From positions 1 to 6,921 of the forward strand of contig DAOVPS010000175.1 of NCBI GenBank assembly GCA_030629105.1: a stretch of 6,921 nt of DNA, given 5' to 3'. The notes under the pieces were generated by a model that saw nothing but the letters and a program-made list of their open reading frames with translations, searched no databases and had not been told where the DNA came from. This document shows positions 5,867-6,921 of the stretch, in pieces (position 1 is the stretch's first letter; every line of letters starts with the position of its first letter). Source of the DNA: JABLTI01 sp030629105. GTDB taxonomy: Archaea > Asgardarchaeota > Heimdallarchaeia > JABLTI01. Made by a program: the position numbers and the translations under genes.

Positions 5867-6921
5867 ATGGAGCTATATTCTTACAAGTTTGAAGCTGAAG
5901 ATGATTCTTTTGAAGCAGAAGTAGATCGATTTGGATGGAATTTCTGTGGTTTTGAAAGAGTTCTCAATGGTAAAAAACTAGCAGTAAAGACTAGATTAGC
6001 TTCACAAGAAATCTTTATTGGAATCCCTAATTCCATGACTTTGTTTATACAAAGTGAGGAAAACGATGAACTCGAAGCGAAAATTGATGTTGATGAATTC
6101 AAAGGTTTGATTTGGAAAGAAAAATTCCCAAATTCAGTTGTGGTCAAGAAAGGTGAAACTGTAGAGATTACTCGAGAGTTCATAATTGATAAAGAGACAA
6201 AACTTTACAGAGATAATGATAGAGCTTGTGAATCCATAAGAACTAAAATTCAACTAGGTTCTCTTGATATTAAACTTGGAACAAGTGGAAAATTACAATC
6301 ACCAATACAACTACGAGGTATAAATGAAAACTACTTTAGCACAGCACCTATAGGGCCTGAAATAAAGATTCCAATTGATATTCTTAATAACACCAAGCAG
6401 AAAATTACAGGAGAAGTAAAGGTAGAATTTGAAGATTTAGAGGATTCTTCTGTAACCATCCCCATTGAACTTAATTCGGAAGAAATCAATGGTATTGAAA
6501 TTCCTATTTCTATTCCTGAAAAGAGAAAGAAAAATAAACACACTCTGCAAGCCACTCCAAAACTACAATTCAATGGACAAGCAATTGAATTACCAACATT
6601 CGAAATGCCTGTGTTTACAAGAACAAAAGATCTCATCGAACTTGCGGAAATCAAAGATAGGGAAAGATTGTATGTAATTACAGATAAATTATCTGTTCGA
6701 GTTTTACTTGAAGGTGGGAATTTTAGAATCTACCAACAAGAAAAGAACGGATTAAATCCATTAAATCATCAAACTGGTCCGCCTTATGGTTTATCGCTTG
6801 ATAATACCCTAAAATACGAGTATGAGTTTGTTGATGAATATAGCAGTAAAATACTAATTTTGAGTGCTGAGAGTTTACAAGTTCCAGGGCTTCTGGTTAA
6901 GAAGCATCTCAAATTTATACC
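5867..6921 (+). CDS. Beta-rich protein or C-terminal part of the GNAT protein, 3'-truncated by window edge
   Basis: The frame is open to the right edge: 351 codons from the first ATG and no stop. It lies in the same frame as the acetyltransferase, 21 bases after its TAA. Those seven codons (DKQIVDG) and the following MELYSYKFE read as continuous protein. GGA directly touches the ATG and no SD sits at a useful distance, which argues against an independent start. I do not recognise a named family with certainty. Visible parts: a beta region (1-110, including AEVDRFGWNFCGFER); a probable Ig-like or NEW3-like sandwich (about 160-250, with IKIPIDILNNT and a K/R-rich loop at 219-224); and a final region from about 268 (YVITDKLSVRVLLEGGNFRI, then TGPPYG at 303-308) that resembles mutarotase-like or GH C-terminal beta-sandwich domains. 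No signal peptide or membrane segment is seen. Likely role: carbohydrate recognition or a scaffold for the GNAT domain. Function is not established. Confidence 0.7.
   Translation, partial: MELYSYKFEAEDDSFEAEVDRFGWNFCGFERVLNGKKLAVKTRLASQEIFIGIPNSMTLFIQSEENDELEAKIDVDEFKGLIWKEKFPNSVVVKKGETVEITREFIIDKETKLYRDNDRACESIRTKIQLGSLDIKLGTSGKLQSPIQLRGINENYFSTAPIGPEIKIPIDILNNTKQKITGEVKVEFEDLEDSSVTIPIELNSEEINGIEIPISIPEKRKKNKHTLQATPKLQFNGQAIELPTFEMPVFTRTKDLIELAEIKDRERLYVITDKLSVRVLLEGGNFRIYQQEKNGLNPLNHQTGPPYGLSLDNTLKYEYEFVDEYSSKILILSAESLQVPGLLVKKHLKFI

Noticed and set aside
5862..5924. ATG just upstream of 5867 in a different frame
   Set aside because: It gives only 20 residues before a TAG and overlaps the clearly coding frame.
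6331..6654. Open frame on the - strand, 107 residues, with hydrophobic stretches
   Set aside because: It is opposite the long open + frame that runs to the window edge. The Ser-rich translation is typical of the complement of Glu/Lys/Ile-rich coding DNA.
6465..6677. Open + frame of 70 residues
   Set aside because: It sits inside the longer + frame in another register, is Lys-rich with no motif, and has no clear SD.

Overview
The window is AT-rich DNA, dense with genes that all read on the + strand. It looks like part of a carbohydrate-use locus from a prokaryote. No rRNA, tRNA, CRISPR array or mobile element was seen. The codon use, short Shine-Dalgarno (SD) sites, T-rich stretch after the third gene and protein flavour would fit an archaeon, perhaps of the Asgard type. 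That assignment is a weak impression, and an AT-rich bacterium is not excluded.

Region 1 (1-5062) is a tight three-gene operon. It starts with a glycoside/pentoside/hexuronide-type (GPH, MFS_2) sugar symporter that enters from the left edge and probably lacks only a few N-terminal residues. Next is a xylose-isomerase-like TIM-barrel protein, starting 1 base after the transporter's stop or overlapping it by 8 bases, depending on the start chosen. Last is a complete family 38 glycoside hydrolase (alpha-mannosidase, closest in motifs to the MngB branch), 9 bases further on. No signal peptide is visible on the mannosidase. The simplest reading is that the transporter imports a small mannoside intact, the cytosolic mannosidase cleaves it, and the TIM-barrel enzyme processes a product or a related compound.

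Region 2 (5063-5293) is the only real intergenic gap. It begins with a T-rich stretch that could end the operon transcript. It also holds three inverted repeats that may be protein-binding sites or RNA hairpins, the last just before a strong SD.

Region 3 (5294-6921) encodes a GNAT-fold acetyltransferase that ends at a TAA. Beyond that TAA, in exactly the same frame, an open reading frame runs 358 codons to the right edge of the window. Its first ATG has no usable SD. The two pieces read naturally as one long protein: a GNAT domain followed by beta-rich domains, the last with a mutarotase/glycosidase-C-terminal look. The internal TAA is the most unusual thing in the window. It may be a nonsense mutation, a sequencing error, a true gene split or a readthrough site.
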